A stretch of 38,755 nt of DNA, taken from assembly GCA_014728225.1 (NCBI GenBank), contig WJLX01000157.1, positions 1 to 38,755 on the forward strand, in the 5' to 3' direction. The number at the start of each line of letters is the position of its first letter. Position 1 is the first letter of the stretch. The notes below the pieces were generated by a model. That model searched no databases. It saw only the letters and a list, made by a program, of their open reading frames with translations, and was not told where the DNA came from. The DNA is from Candidatus Coatesbacteria bacterium (GTDB lineage: Bacteria; RBG-13-66-14). Positions 15,472 through 23,369 of the stretch are shown piece after piece. The position numbers and the translations under genes were made by a program.

Positions 15472-16899
15472 ATGGCCTTTCATTTCGGGACCTCGGGCTG
15501 GCGGGCGCTCATCGCCGACGAGTTCACCTTCGCCGGCGTGCGCCGGGTCACCGCCGCCATCGCCCAACTGCTGCGCGAGAAGGGCGACGCCGAGCGGGGC
15601 GTCGTCGTCAGTTACGACACCCGTTTCTTCGCCGACCGCTTCGCCTGGACCGCCGCCGACGAGCTGCTGCGCCGGGGCCTGGCCGTCAAGCTGACCGAGC
15701 GCGACACACCGACCCCGGCGGTGGCCCACGCCGTCATCCGCGGCGACCACGGCGGGGCGCTCAACCTGACCGCCAGCCATAACCCGCCCCAATACTGCGG
15801 ACTCAAGTACTCGCCGGCCTCGGGGGCCCCGGCCATGTCGGCGGAGACCAAGCGCATCGAGGAGCTGGCCAACGATCCCGCGCTGCGGGTTGAAGGCCAA
15901 GGCCCCGTGGAACTGGCGGAGCTCAAGGACAAACCAGGCTGCGAGCTGTTCGATCCCCACGGGCCCTATACCGCCGCCCTCGAGGAGCGTGTCGACCGCT
16001 CGACCATCGCCGCCGACCCGCCCCACGTGGTCGTCGACTGCCTCTACGGCACCTGCCGCGGCTACCTGCCCGAGCTGCTGATGGACTGCGGCTGTCGGGT
16101 CAAGGTCCTCCACGCCCACCGCGACGCCTACTTCGGCGGCCACACCCCGGAACCCAGCGGGCGCAGTGTCGGCGAGCTGTGCGAGGCGGTGCGCGAGAGC
16201 GGCGCCGACGTCGGCTTGGCCTGCGACGGCGACGCCGACCGCTTCGGCGTGGTCGACGCCGACGGACACTACGTCGATGCCAACAAGATCGTTTCGCTGA
16301 TCTACTGGCACCTCGTCGAGCACCAGGGGCTGCGCGGCGACGTGGCCCGCTCCGCCGCCACCACCCACCTCCTCGACGCCCTGGCGCAACGCTTCGGCGC
16401 CCGGGTCCTGCAGACCCCCGTGGGTATCAAGCACCTGGCGGCCCGGGTCCTCGAGGACGACGCCCTCGTCGGCGTCGAGGAATCGGCCGGCGTCTGCTTC
16501 CGCGGCCACGTACCCGACAAGGACGGCATCCTGGCCTGCATCCTGGTGGCCGAGATGCTGGCCGTTCACGGCAAGGGTGTCCGCCAATTGCTCGAGGACA
16601 TCTACATGCAGGTCGGCCGCCGCTACCACAACGGCCGGCTCAACCTCGAACTGACCCCGGAGCTGGCCCCGCGGATCAAGGAACAGCTCGCCGGGCAGGC
16701 CCCTGAGACCTTCGCCGGCGTCGCCGTGCGCGAGGTCGACCGCACCGACGGGATGAAACTGCTGCTGGCCGACGGCAGTTGGGCCATGCTGCGCCCCTCG
16801 GGCACCGAACCGCTGATCCGCTTCTACGCCGAAACCCACGACGAGGAGCGCCTGGCCGACCTCGTCCGCGCGGCCCGGGAGCTGCTGGGCGTCGACTAA
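15472..16899 (+). CDS. Alpha-D-phosphohexomutase (phosphoglucomutase/phosphomannomutase family)
   Basis: 475 aa, four-domain enzyme that moves phosphate between C1 and C6 (or C1 and amine-sugar equivalents) of hexose phosphates in the cytoplasm. Seen: FGTSGWR (residues 5-11), the phosphoserine loop TASHNP with S102, the metal loop DGDADRFG with D252, D254 and D256, the sugar loop EESAG, and the phosphate-binding loop RPSGTEP near the C-terminus. All catalytic residues are present. PGM, PMM or PGM/PMM specificity cannot be decided by eye. GGGGGACG precedes ATG. A strong hairpin follows at 16922. Confidence 0.9.
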   Translation: MAFHFGTSGWRALIADEFTFAGVRRVTAAIAQLLREKGDAERGVVVSYDTRFFADRFAWTAADELLRRGLAVKLTERDTPTPAVAHAVIRGDHGGALNLTASHNPPQYCGLKYSPASGAPAMSAETKRIEELANDPALRVEGQGPVELAELKDKPGCELFDPHGPYTAALEERVDRSTIAADPPHVVVDCLYGTCRGYLPELLMDCGCRVKVLHAHRDAYFGGHTPEPSGRSVGELCEAVRESGADVGLACDGDADRFGVVDADGHYVDANKIVSLIYWHLVEHQGLRGDVARSAATTHLLDALAQRFGARVLQTPVGIKHLAARVLEDDALVGVEESAGVCFRGHVPDKDGILACILVAEMLAVHGKGVRQLLEDIYMQVGRRYHNGRLNLELTPELAPRIKEQLAGQAPETFAGVAVREVDRTDGMKLLLADGSWAMLRPSGTEPLIRFYAETHDEERLADLVRAARELLGVD

Positions 16900-16921
16900 C
16901 GGAAGCGGCGCCGACGATAAC

Positions 16922-16949
16922 GAACGGGACGGCTCCGGCCGTCCCGTTC
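16922..16949. terminator. Perfect 12-bp hairpin, shared by convergent genes
   Basis: GAACGGGACGGC, loop TCCG, GCCGTCCCGTTC. It lies 23 nt after the phosphohexomutase stop and 22 nt after the end of the minus-strand 28-codon ORF, so it can serve both directions. There is no T tract. Confidence 0.6.
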
Positions 16950-16970
16950 ACTGTCACGTCGGTTCGTCAG

Positions 16971-17057
16971 TTACCGCTCGACCCGGTCGTGTTCGACACG
17001 ATGGTAGCGGCGGGGGCGGTAGCTTCTCCACAGCGCCCCAAAGAGTGACTCGCTCAT
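16971..17057 (-). CDS. Very small ORF C, 28 aa, basic
   Basis: ATG is preceded by AAAGGGGGCGTGAG, a good ribosome site. The peptide begins MSESLFGALWRSYRPRRYHR and ends HDRVER; it is basic, with aromatic residues in the first half. It lies downstream of ORF A (17129-17191) on the same strand and ends near a strong hairpin. I do not recognise it. Support comes from the SD, the shared promoter and the terminator rather than homology. Confidence 0.45.
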   Translation of the reverse strand: MSESLFGALWRSYRPRRYHRVEHDRVER

Positions 17058-17128
17058 CTCACGCCCCCTTTCCTGGTTACCGGTGAAAAGAACATCCCTC
17101 GACGGGTTTGGCTTTCATGGTTATCTCG

Positions 17129-17191
17129 CTAGCCGAACAGACGGCTGCGGCGCTTGCGCTCGGGCTGGAGCATCAGGAACAGGCTCTTCAT
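17129..17191 (-). CDS. Very small ORF A, 20 aa, hydrophobic start and basic tail
   Basis: GGAGGTGA stands 5 nt before ATG, one of the best ribosome sites in the window. The 20-residue peptide is MKSLFLMLQPERKRRSRLFG: a short hydrophobic start, then an Arg/Lys-rich stretch. A promoter-like pair lies upstream (17242-17269) and a hairpin sits in the leader (17221-17238). It could be a real micro-protein or a leader peptide controlling the ORF behind it. A 13-codon frame with a weak SD lies between ORF A and ORF C (17077-17118) and is not called. Confidence 0.5.
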   Translation of the reverse strand: MKSLFLMLQPERKRRSRLFG

Positions 17192-17220
17192 GCGGGTCAC
17201 CTCCGTTTCCCTTTTCCGAC

Positions 17221-17238
17221 GGCGGGTTCCTTCCCGCC
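17221..17238 (-). promoter_or_regulatory. Hairpin in the leader of the micro-ORFs
   Basis: GGCGGG/CCCGCC with a 6-nt loop, between the putative promoter and the SD of ORF A. It could act in attenuation or mRNA stability; inference only. Confidence 0.3.
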
Positions 17239-17241
17239 TCT

Positions 17242-17269
17242 GTAATATAGGACACGGAAAACCCGTCAG
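17242..17269 (-). promoter_or_regulatory. Possible promoter of the micro-ORFs
   Basis: On the minus strand CTGACG (17269-17264), a 16-nt spacer, TATTAC (17247-17242); TATATT overlaps the second box. The AT-rich -10 area stands out from GC-rich surroundings. Confidence 0.4.
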
Positions 17270-17301
17270 GGGTTTCACCGGCGGCGAATAAAGTCCAGCG
17301 C

Positions 17302-17491
17302 CCGGAAAAACAGCCCGCCGAACCGCGCCGGACCCTGTCCAATCGACCAGCGCCCGCCCCGGAACCGGCACGGTTTTTGCATCTCGGCGACCGTTGGGCC
17401 GACGGCAACGGTCCGCCTCCGCAAAAACCGTGCCGGTTCCGGGGCGCGGAGGTGTGGTGACCCCGGCTCCGGCGGCGGGCTGTTTTTCCGG
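17302..17491 (+). repeat. Nested inverted-repeat element, copy 3
   Basis: Outer arms 17302-17320 and 17473-17491 pair perfectly over 19 bp (CCGGAAAAACAGCCCGCCG). Inner arms 17356-17380 and 17421-17445 pair perfectly over 25 bp and end in ACCGGCACGGTTTTTGC. The 40-nt spacer (17381-17420) contains the 7-bp stem ACCGTTG/CAACGGT. Relative to copy 1, T has become C in one arm and A has become G in the other, so pairing is kept. It lies between the divergent micro-ORF unit and the 62-aa gene. Confidence 0.9.
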
Positions 17492-17784
17492 CACCGCCCT
17501 GTACCTGCGGCCGGCCCGCCGGAGCTGAGGCGGGGGTGGCCGCTTTTCCTCAGCCGGGTGTTGATGATCCAAGCAAGCCGTTGCGGGAGTCTCGCGGTCG
17601 CCGGTAAAACACTGATGGGAATAGAAGGTGTGAAGGTGTGGGATCCCGGTGTGCTACTATGTAGAAAAAGCTCGCTCAATAACAAGTAATCATCCAGGCC
17701 GATAATAAGAAGTTCAATACACTATAATTTGTTAATCGTTGATCAGTTGTCGAAGACATCGTCATTCATCCCAGGGAGACTATC

Positions 17785-17973
17785 ATGGACAACGGCTGTC
17801 GCCCCCGCCAGGAGGGCCGCCTCTTCTTCAACAACCTCAAGCTACCCGGCTCGGCCGCCGTGCTGAAAAACATCTACCGCCGCTCAAGCTATCAGCGCTG
17901 CCGGCGCTTCCAACTGGCCGACAGCGGCGGCGCGGTTTCCCTTGGCCTCTGGCTCGACGGGAAATGTGCCTGA
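17785..17973 (+). CDS. Small hypothetical protein, 62 aa
   Basis: AGGGAG lies 6 nt before ATG. A consensus -10 box TATAAT at 17723-17728 lies about 57 nt upstream in an AT-rich patch, though no clear -35 box is visible. The protein is basic with four cysteines (CRPRQEGRLFFNN, YRRSSYQRCRRF, DGKCA) and no membrane segment. I do not recognise it. The stretch from 17492 to 17784 ahead of it holds nothing else I can support. Confidence 0.45.
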   Translation: MDNGCRPRQEGRLFFNNLKLPGSAAVLKNIYRRSSYQRCRRFQLADSGGAVSLGLWLDGKCA

Positions 17974-18115
17974 GGCGTGGTCGTCGGGTTACTCCAGCTT
18001 GAATGCCGCACCTGTTAAGGCCCGTGAGCCGGCCAAGCTGAGTGAAACAACAATGCTGTCTGACCGCCGCGCCGAGCTTGGGGCGCAGGACTACAGCCGT
18101 ATCACAACGAGAAAG

Positions 18116-18140
18116 CCGGGGCGACCGCAGGTCGCCCCGG
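18116..18140. terminator. Perfect 11-bp hairpin between convergent units
   Basis: CCGGGGCGACC, loop GCA, GGTCGCCCCGG. Read on the minus strand it follows the TPR lipoprotein stop by 25 nt and is followed by CTTTCTCGTT, so it is a likely terminator for that gene. Confidence 0.6.
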
Positions 18141-18165
18141 TTGATGATTCTCGCTGACCGGACTG

Positions 18166-19332
18166 CTACTGCTCGGCGTTCTCTTCGTTCGCCTGCTCCT
18201 CGACCGCGGCGTCGTCTTCCGCGGCGGTGGGAGCTGTCTTCTCGAGCTCGGCCAGCATCTCGTCGATCAGGCTCTGCTGATCGCGCTGCATGGTGATGCG
18301 CTGGATGAGCTGCTGCATGGTGATGGTAAAGTCGCCGCCCTCGGCGACATGCTCCTGCAGCAGGCCGACGGCCTCGTCGAAGCGTTGCAGCGAGGCGTAG
18401 ATACTGGCGGTGTTGTAGATGAAGCTCTCGCGGCTGAACTCGGAGAGGAACTCCTTCTCGAGAGCGGTCTCGGCCTCGCCGAGGGCCTGCTCGAAGTCGG
18501 GCTGGCCGCCCTGGCGCTGGGATTTGGCGACCTCGATGTTGATCTCCAAAGCCAGCGGATCGGCGAAGTCCGGGAACTCTTCCTTGGCCTGGTCGATGTA
18601 GGTCTGGTAGAGCTTGGGATCGGGATCGTCCAGGCTGATCTCGACGAGAAGCTCGTAGGCCAGCATGCGGTCCTCGGGCGTCACGGCCTTCTCCAGACCC
18701 TTGGCCGCGGCGTCCAGGGCGGCCTGCTGCTCACCGGCGCTCTTGAGCAGGTAGGCCAGGCCGCGCTCGTAACCCCAGTGATCCGGCGCCAGCTCGCGCA
18801 GATGCTTGAGTTGGTCCAGGGCCAGGGTCGGATCGCCGGTCTGGCTGTAGAGCAGGGCCAGCATGTAGTTGAGCCCGGGGTGTTCGGGGCGGGCGTCCAG
18901 GCCGCGGTTGATGGCTCTGACGGCGGCCTCGAGCAGGGGCTCGGTCTTCAGCCGGTAGTTGACGTTAGCGAAGCTGATGTTGAGGTAGGTGAACAACTGC
19001 TCCATGCTCTGGGGTGTTCCGGCGGGGCCGGGCGGCGGCTCGATGAGCTGGAGCTGGTTGATCAAGTCGTAGGCCTCGAGGTAGCAGCGCTCGGCCACGA
19101 CCTCGTTGAAGCCCTCGACGGCCCGGGCGGCGGTCTCTTCCTGCCCCACGGCGAGAGCCGCAGCGACACGATAATCGGCTTCGGCGGCCTCCAGCTCGCC
19201 GGCCTCGAATTCCGCAGCGGCCTGCTCGAGCAGCTTGGCGACGGTGCCCTGGCCGCCGCCGCCGTCCTCTTCATCGCAACCGGCCAGAACCAGGAACGTT
19301 GTCAGTAGACAAATCAGGATAATCCGGCGCAT
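18166..19332 (-). CDS. TPR-repeat lipoprotein
   Basis: 388 aa. The lipoprotein signal ends in LVLAGC (Cys about residue 19), followed by an acidic/Gly linker. Helical TPR-like repeats fill residues about 30-340 (for example AAAEFEAGELEAAEADYRVA, GLNYMLALLYSQTGDPTLAL and ESFIYNTASIYASLQRFDEA). The last 35 residues are acidic and repetitive in Ala/Glu. It should sit on a membrane facing the periplasm and act as a protein-binding scaffold; the partner is unknown. AAAGGTGAT precedes ATG. It is separated from the upstream gene by an intrinsic terminator, so it is its own unit. Confidence 0.78.
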   Translation of the reverse strand: MRRIILICLLTTFLVLAGCDEEDGGGGQGTVAKLLEQAAAEFEAGELEAAEADYRVAAALAVGQEETAARAVEGFNEVVAERCYLEAYDLINQLQLIEPPPGPAGTPQSMEQLFTYLNISFANVNYRLKTEPLLEAAVRAINRGLDARPEHPGLNYMLALLYSQTGDPTLALDQLKHLRELAPDHWGYERGLAYLLKSAGEQQAALDAAAKGLEKAVTPEDRMLAYELLVEISLDDPDPKLYQTYIDQAKEEFPDFADPLALEINIEVAKSQRQGGQPDFEQALGEAETALEKEFLSEFSRESFIYNTASIYASLQRFDEAVGLLQEHVAEGGDFTITMQQLIQRITMQRDQQSLIDEMLAELEKTAPTAAEDDAAVEEQANEENAEQ

Positions 19333-19361
19333 GATATCACCTTTCCCGGTGGTTGGTGTTC

Positions 19362-19397
19362 AAAAAGCTCACCCGCACGCTGCGGCGGGTGAGCTTT
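19362..19397 (-). terminator. Intrinsic terminator of the outer-membrane protein gene
   Basis: A 13-bp perfect stem (19385-19397 with 19364-19376) followed on the minus strand by TTTTT (19366-19362). It lies 46 nt past the stop of the gene at 19443-20129. A classic Rho-independent terminator. Confidence 0.85.
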
Positions 19398-19442
19398 ATT
19401 GTAACCCCTGAGGGGGTTCGGATGCAAGCTGACCGGCCGGGC

Positions 19443-20129
19443 CTAGAAAACGAACTGCACTCCCGCGCCGAAGCTCCACAGACGGAACAGCCCCTCGTCA
19501 TCAGCGGTGGGGTTGAAGCTGGTGGCTTCGAGGAGCAGACGGGTCGAATCGCCGAGATCGAAATGCAGCCCCGCCGCCAGGTTGATGGAAAAACCGCCCT
19601 CGTAATCCTCCTCGTCCTCCGGGTCCTCCTCGTCCCCGTTGCTGGAGGCGAAGGCGTACTGCGGCCGCGCCGAGAGGTGCAGCGGCAGGTAGGGCAGGTT
19701 CGAATCCAGGTACAGGGCGCCCCCGGCGGTCAAGCCGAATAACGTCAGGCCCAGATCCACCCCGGCCGCCAGACTGACCGAGTCCGGATCATTGACGAAG
19801 CAGTACTTCAGCTCGGCCTCGGCGCCCATCCAGTACGGGATCACTAATACCCCGGCCCCCGTGGACAGCCCCAGATCCAGGCTGTCGGACAGACCGATGT
19901 CCAGCCGGCCCTGGAGGTTGATCGCCCCGAAAACCTCGTCGTCGGCGTCGAGGCCCTCGACGGCGTCCTCCAGGATCTTGTTGGCCGGAACGAAACCCGC
20001 GGCGCCGGTCAAGCCGACCTTGCCCTCGCCCACCGGCCGGGCCGTGGTCATGTGTCCCATGAAGCAGCCCAGCCCCAGGAACGTCGCCGCGACCAACAGC
20101 AGGCTAACCAATGCTCTTCGTTTCATCAT
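19443..20129 (-). CDS. Probable outer-membrane beta-barrel protein
   Basis: 228 aa from the first of two ATG codons behind AGAGGAGAG; the second (20126) is equally possible. A longer frame reaching to 20195 lacks an SD and a signal. The signal peptide runs to about LGLGC, which could be a lipobox of unusual form. The rest is alternating beta strands (GLTGAAGFVP, INLQGRLDIGLSDSLDLGLS, AELKYCFVNDPDSVSLAAGVDLGL, SINLAAGLHFDLGDSTRLLLE) and the chain ends AGVQFVF, with the terminal Phe typical of outer-membrane barrels. An acidic loop (NGDEEDPEDEED) is probably exposed. The function is unknown. A palindrome lies upstream at 20181-20197. Confidence 0.7.
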   Translation of the reverse strand: MMKRRALVSLLLVAATFLGLGCFMGHMTTARPVGEGKVGLTGAAGFVPANKILEDAVEGLDADDEVFGAINLQGRLDIGLSDSLDLGLSTGAGVLVIPYWMGAEAELKYCFVNDPDSVSLAAGVDLGLTLFGLTAGGALYLDSNLPYLPLHLSARPQYAFASSNGDEEDPEDEEDYEGGFSINLAAGLHFDLGDSTRLLLEATSFNPTADDEGLFRLWSFGAGVQFVF

Positions 20130-20180
20130 CTCTCCTCTCGTGTTATCTGCACCTGTGTTTATACATACTATCGCGCACCG

Positions 20181-20197
20181 ATGTGACACATTCACAT
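20181..20197. promoter_or_regulatory. CRP-like palindrome upstream of the outer-membrane protein gene
   Basis: ATGTGA-N5-TCACAT: half-sites match those of CRP/FNR-type operators, but the spacer is 5 rather than 6 nt. It is 52 nt before the gene start, near an AT-rich area with TATAAA on the minus strand. Binding by a CRP-like protein is a guess prompted by the cyclase in this window. Confidence 0.3.
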
Positions 20198-20249
20198 TTT
20201 AGACCGTCAGTATGAAAAGGACAAGCGCCATTCGGTTTGCCCGCAGCGA

Positions 20250-20421
20250 CGACCGCGACGCGGCCCAACCCGGGGCGCCCGCGGCCGCCCCGCCCGGAAC
20301 TGGCACGGTTTTTGCATCTCGGCGAGCGTTGGAGCGATGTTAACGCTGCGCCTCCGCAAAAACCGTGCCAGGTCCGGGCGGGTCAAGTTGCGGCGGCGTC
20401 AATCAGGCCGCGTCGCGGTCG
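20250..20421 (+). repeat. Nested inverted-repeat element, copy 4
   Basis: Outer arms 20250-20265 and 20406-20421 pair perfectly over 16 bp (CGACCGCGACGCGGCC). Inner arms 20289-20315 and 20356-20382 pair over 27 bp with one mismatch and end in ACTGGCACGGTTTTTGC. The 40-nt spacer (20316-20355) contains AGCGTT/AACGCT, a compensated change from ACCGTT/AACGGT in copies 3 and 5. It lies between the comEA-like stop and the start of the outer-membrane protein gene, both on the minus strand. Confidence 0.9.
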
Positions 20422-20443
20422 CCGCAGCTCAACGGACGTGGCT

Positions 20444-20992
20444 TCAACGGACGACGACCAGGCCCTCCAGTTTGGCCAGCAGGGTGGGTCCGATGCCGGA
20501 AACGGCGAGCAGCTCGGTGTGGTTTTCGTAGGGGCGGCCGGCGACGATCCGCCGGGCCAGGACGGGCCCGATCCCGGGCAGCTCCTCGAGCAGCGCGGCG
20601 GGGGCGCGATTGAGGTCGAGGGGTCCCTGGGCGGTCAGCGTTCGGCGCTGGAAGAAGACGAGCTGGGGCGGTACGATCTCGAGGGAGGGCAGGCGGTCGA
20701 GCAGGGCGGGGTCGCCCCCGGCGCGCAGATAGACCTCGCGAACCCCGAGGGGGCGGTCGGTGCGGAAGGGGTAGGCGCCGGGCCGGGCCAGGGCGTCCCC
20801 CCGGATATAAACGTAGCCCACCGGTGTCGACGGGGTGGGCGGGGGTTGTTCGGCGGTATCGAAGAGCAGCACGAGGGCGGCCAGGGTAAGCAGCAGCACC
20901 AGGACGAGCCGTTCGCCGCGTCGGGGGAAGGTGACGGGGGCGCGTCGGTCCCCGGCCGGGTTGTCAGTCGCCGCCCAGTTCACCCTGAGCAA
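20444..20992 (-). CDS. ComEA-like helix-hairpin-helix DNA-binding membrane protein
   Basis: 182 aa. One membrane segment (about residues 29-44, LVLVLLLTLAALVLLF) follows a short basic N-terminus. A SLBB-like region comes next (about 58-125, YVYIRGDALARPGAYPF and GVREVYLRAGGDPALL). The tandem HhH domain of the ComEA type closes the protein (about 125-182, LDLNRAPAALLEELPGIGPV and LLAVSGIGPTLLAKLEGL). ComEA binds incoming DNA in the periplasm during transformation; other competence genes are not in view. The start overlaps the TPR gene by 29 nt. The TTG at 20992 or the GTG at 20983 could be the start. It is the last gene of divIVA-TPR-comEA. Confidence 0.82.
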   Translation of the reverse strand: MLRVNWAATDNPAGDRRAPVTFPRRGERLVLVLLLTLAALVLLFDTAEQPPPTPSTPVGYVYIRGDALARPGAYPFRTDRPLGVREVYLRAGGDPALLDRLPSLEIVPPQLVFFQRRTLTAQGPLDLNRAPAALLEELPGIGPVLARRIVAGRPYENHTELLAVSGIGPTLLAKLEGLVVVR

Positions 20993-21872
20993 CCATATTG
21001 TAGGGTTGGAGCTCGGCGGCCCGTTCCCAGAGGCGGCGGGCCTCGCCGCCGCGGTCGGTGGCCCGCAGCCAGTGGCTGACCACCTTGAGGAGCTGATTGT
21101 CGACGCGGCCCAGCTCGAGCATCAACTGGGCGGCCTCGAAGGCGCCGGAGAAATCGGCGTTCTTGTAGTGCGCCATCCCCAGGGCGCGCCAGGCCCAGCC
21201 GTCACCGGGCACCACCTCGACCCAGTGTTGGGCGTGCTCGAGGGCCGCGGTGTAATCCTCGAGCACGAGGTAGGTCTCGAACAGCGGATCGAAGGCCAGC
21301 TCGTAGCCGGGCTCGTACTGCAGGACGTACTCCAGGTAGCGTCGGGCGTTGACGTGGTTGTCGCTGAGCCGGTTGGCCATCGCGTGGAGGTAGAGATAAT
21401 CGGCGTTGCGTTGGTCGAGCTCGACCAGGTCGGCGCTCAGGGGCAGGGCCTCGTCGATGCGCCCTTCCTGCAGCAGGCTCTCGACCATTCCGGAGAGCAG
21501 CGGAGGGTCGTCGGGGGTCAGTTCGAGGGCCCGGCTGAAGACGTCGCTGGCATTGGGGTAGTCGCCGAGGGCCTTGTAGATGCTGCCCAAGCTATAGAGG
21601 AAGTTGGCGTCGTTCTGGAACTCGCCGACCAGGGGCAGCAGGCGGTCGAGGGCGGTTTCGTAATCACCGCGGGCCATGGCCACCAGGCCCAGTCCGTTGA
21701 TGGCGGCCACGTTTTGCGGCTCCACGGCCAGGGCCTGGTTGTAGAGTTCTTCGGCCCGTTCGAGCCGGCCGTTGCGGTAGGCGATGTTGGCGTCGGCCAC
21801 CAGCTCTTCGACGCCGGCCGCGCCCACGGCGAGGGCCAGGCTGAGGGACAGTGCTGTCGCGAGCTTGGACAC
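20964..21872 (-). CDS. Exported TPR-repeat protein
   Basis: 302 aa, GTG start with GGAG 4 nt... upstream. A signal segment (residues 4-20, ATALSLSLALAVGAAG) is followed by at least seven TPR units (about 25-290), such as ANIAYRNGRLERAEELYNQA, NFLYSLGSIYKALGDYPNAS and GWAWRALGMAHYKNADFSGA. It should be a periplasmic scaffold. It starts 11 nt after the divIVA-like stop and overlaps the comEA-like gene, so all three are one operon. The specific partner is unknown. Confidence 0.75.
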   Translation of the reverse strand: MSKLATALSLSLALAVGAAGVEELVADANIAYRNGRLERAEELYNQALAVEPQNVAAINGLGLVAMARGDYETALDRLLPLVGEFQNDANFLYSLGSIYKALGDYPNASDVFSRALELTPDDPPLLSGMVESLLQEGRIDEALPLSADLVELDQRNADYLYLHAMANRLSDNHVNARRYLEYVLQYEPGYELAFDPLFETYLVLEDYTAALEHAQHWVEVVPGDGWAWRALGMAHYKNADFSGAFEAAQLMLELGRVDNQLLKVVSHWLRATDRGGEARRLWERAAELQPYNMVAQGELGGD

Positions 21873-21883
21873 GGGGCTCCGCC

Positions 21884-22399
21884 TCAGGTCTGTTCGAGGT
21901 CGAGTTCCTCGGGCAGTTCATCGTTTTCGCTGACGTCGGGTCCGGCGACGCCGGTCAGCTCGACGTCGTCGAGGATCCGCGCCTGGGCTTCGAGCAGGGC
22001 GCGCATCCGGGCGATCATCGTCCGCTTCTGCGATTGGAGGTTGATCAGTTCGGTGCGCAGCTCGTCGCGGCGGCGCTGGGCCTCGGCGATGATCCGTTCG
22101 GCCCGCACCTCGGCCTGTTCGACGATGCTGGTCCGCTTCTGCTCGGCGGCCTCGGTCATCTTGTCGGCGGCGTCCTGGGCGGTGATCAGCGTGCGCTCCA
22201 GGTTCTTTTCCATCCGCCGATACTCGGCGATCTGGCCCTCGAGGGTTTTGACGGTATCGCGCAGCTTGCTGTTGTCGTTGAGCACCCGCTCCAGCTCGTC
22301 GGCGGTCCGTTGGAGGAAGGCGTCGACCTCCTCGACGGCGTAGCCGCGCATCGAACGGGTGAACTCCTGGCGGTGGATGTCCTGGGGCGTGATCTTCAC
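21884..22399 (-). CDS. DivIVA-domain coiled-coil protein
   Basis: 171 aa. The N-terminal MKITPQDIHRQEF...MRGYAVEEVDAFL (residues 1-28) is the membrane-curvature-binding DivIVA/GpsB domain. A long coiled coil (about 30-145) follows and an acidic tail ends it. DivIVA proteins mark poles and division sites and organise wall growth. GTG start behind GGGGGGAA. It heads an operon with a TPR protein and a ComEA-like protein, an unusual pairing that might place DNA uptake or a scaffold at the cell pole (inference). Confidence 0.85.
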   Translation of the reverse strand: MKITPQDIHRQEFTRSMRGYAVEEVDAFLQRTADELERVLNDNSKLRDTVKTLEGQIAEYRRMEKNLERTLITAQDAADKMTEAAEQKRTSIVEQAEVRAERIIAEAQRRRDELRTELINLQSQKRTMIARMRALLEAQARILDDVELTGVAGPDVSENDELPEELDLEQT

Positions 22400-22475
22400 G
22401 CGGTTCCCCCCGGGTTGGTCGGTTTGGCGGATTGATTAAGTATAGTCCCTCCAGGGCGCCGAGACAACCGTCGGC

Positions 22476-23171
22476 TCATTTTTTCCCTCCCGTGGGAGCC
22501 GTCCACTCCTCGACCAGCTCCATGAAGGGCCGGCAGTCGCGGCAGAGCCGGACGACGTCCTGCAGCCAGGGCTCCTCCTCCAGCCAGGGGCCGGGCTCTC
22601 GGCTCTGCGAGACGTGGACGCCCTTGTAGAGCAATAACTCCGGGTATTCCAGCTCGCGGTCCTTGTACTCCCGGGGTATGCGTTTCATCTGCGGCTCGTT
22701 GACGGTGTAGCGTCCACGCAACCGTTCGAGCTCCCGCCCCAGGCGCGCGTTGTTTTGTGGCTCGGCCGCCCAGGTCCGATAGCGTCGGACCAGCTCCATG
22801 CTCGGGTTATGGCTGCCGCAGGCCCAGAAGACCTCCTCCGGCGCCAGATGCAGGTAGACGAAGGGGCTGTCCTTGCGCGTCCTGCGGTAGATCAGCAGGC
22901 CGGTGTTGGTCTTGAGCGGGCTCTTGTCCTTGCTGAAGCGGATGTCGCGGAAGATGCGGAAGAAGCTCTTGTTGACCTTGGGCAGGGCGGTGTAGTCCGG
23001 GTAGAGCTCCCTGATGTTGTCCCACAGCCAGAGCAGAATCTCGCTCAGGGCGGGGACGATGACGTTGTCGTAGTAGTGGCGGTTCTCGGCGAACCACTCC
23101 CGGGTATTGTTGCGGCGCAGGTCCTCGAAAAACAACACCGCGGCGTAGGGGATGCCCGGGGTCTTGCTCAT
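22476..23171 (-). CDS. DUF2461 family protein
   Basis: About 231 aa from the ATG at 23171, chosen because GGGAG lies just before it; an ATG 12 nt further upstream is possible. The family blocks are FFEDLRRNNTREWFAENRHYYD near the start, FRIFRDIRFSKDKSPLKTN, YLHLAPEEVFWACG and a C-terminal basic/acidic region. The domain is widespread in bacteria and its function is unknown; no catalytic motif is obvious. It is separated from the divIVA-like gene by 76 nt. A sigma70-like -10 box lies on the other strand behind it for the next gene. Confidence 0.85.
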   Translation of the reverse strand: MSKTPGIPYAAVLFFEDLRRNNTREWFAENRHYYDNVIVPALSEILLWLWDNIRELYPDYTALPKVNKSFFRIFRDIRFSKDKSPLKTNTGLLIYRRTRKDSPFVYLHLAPEEVFWACGSHNPSMELVRRYRTWAAEPQNNARLGRELERLRGRYTVNEPQMKRIPREYKDRELEYPELLLYKGVHVSQSREPGPWLEEEPWLQDVVRLCRDCRPFMELVEEWTAPTGGKK

Positions 23172-23234
23172 CACTGCTCCCATGGTTGTGATCCGGCGGT
23201 ACGGTCGTCGGCTGTTTCCTTAACACCGCCGCGG

Positions 23235-23263
23235 CTGCGGTCGACGGCGTTTTCGGTTATAAT
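23235..23263 (+). promoter_or_regulatory. Probable promoter of the acetyltransferase-like gene
   Basis: Consensus -10 TATAAT at 23258-23263; the -35 position 17 nt upstream reads CTGCGG (poor). It lies about 107 nt before the ATG. Confidence 0.4.
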
Positions 23264-23369
23264 GGCCCTTTATCCGAGGGTAGCATAAAACACCGACCTC
23301 CGGCAGCCCCTCGACCGACTTTCAGCGACGAAACGGCGCAAAGCGATCCGGCAAGCAAGGAGAACCGCG

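Noticed and set aside
17077-17118. 13-codon frame between micro-ORFs A and C
   Set aside because: Weak SD and very short; could be chance.
20181-20197. A firm CRP operator
   Set aside because: The half-sites fit but the spacer is 5 nt instead of 6, and no DNA-binding CRP protein is encoded in the window.
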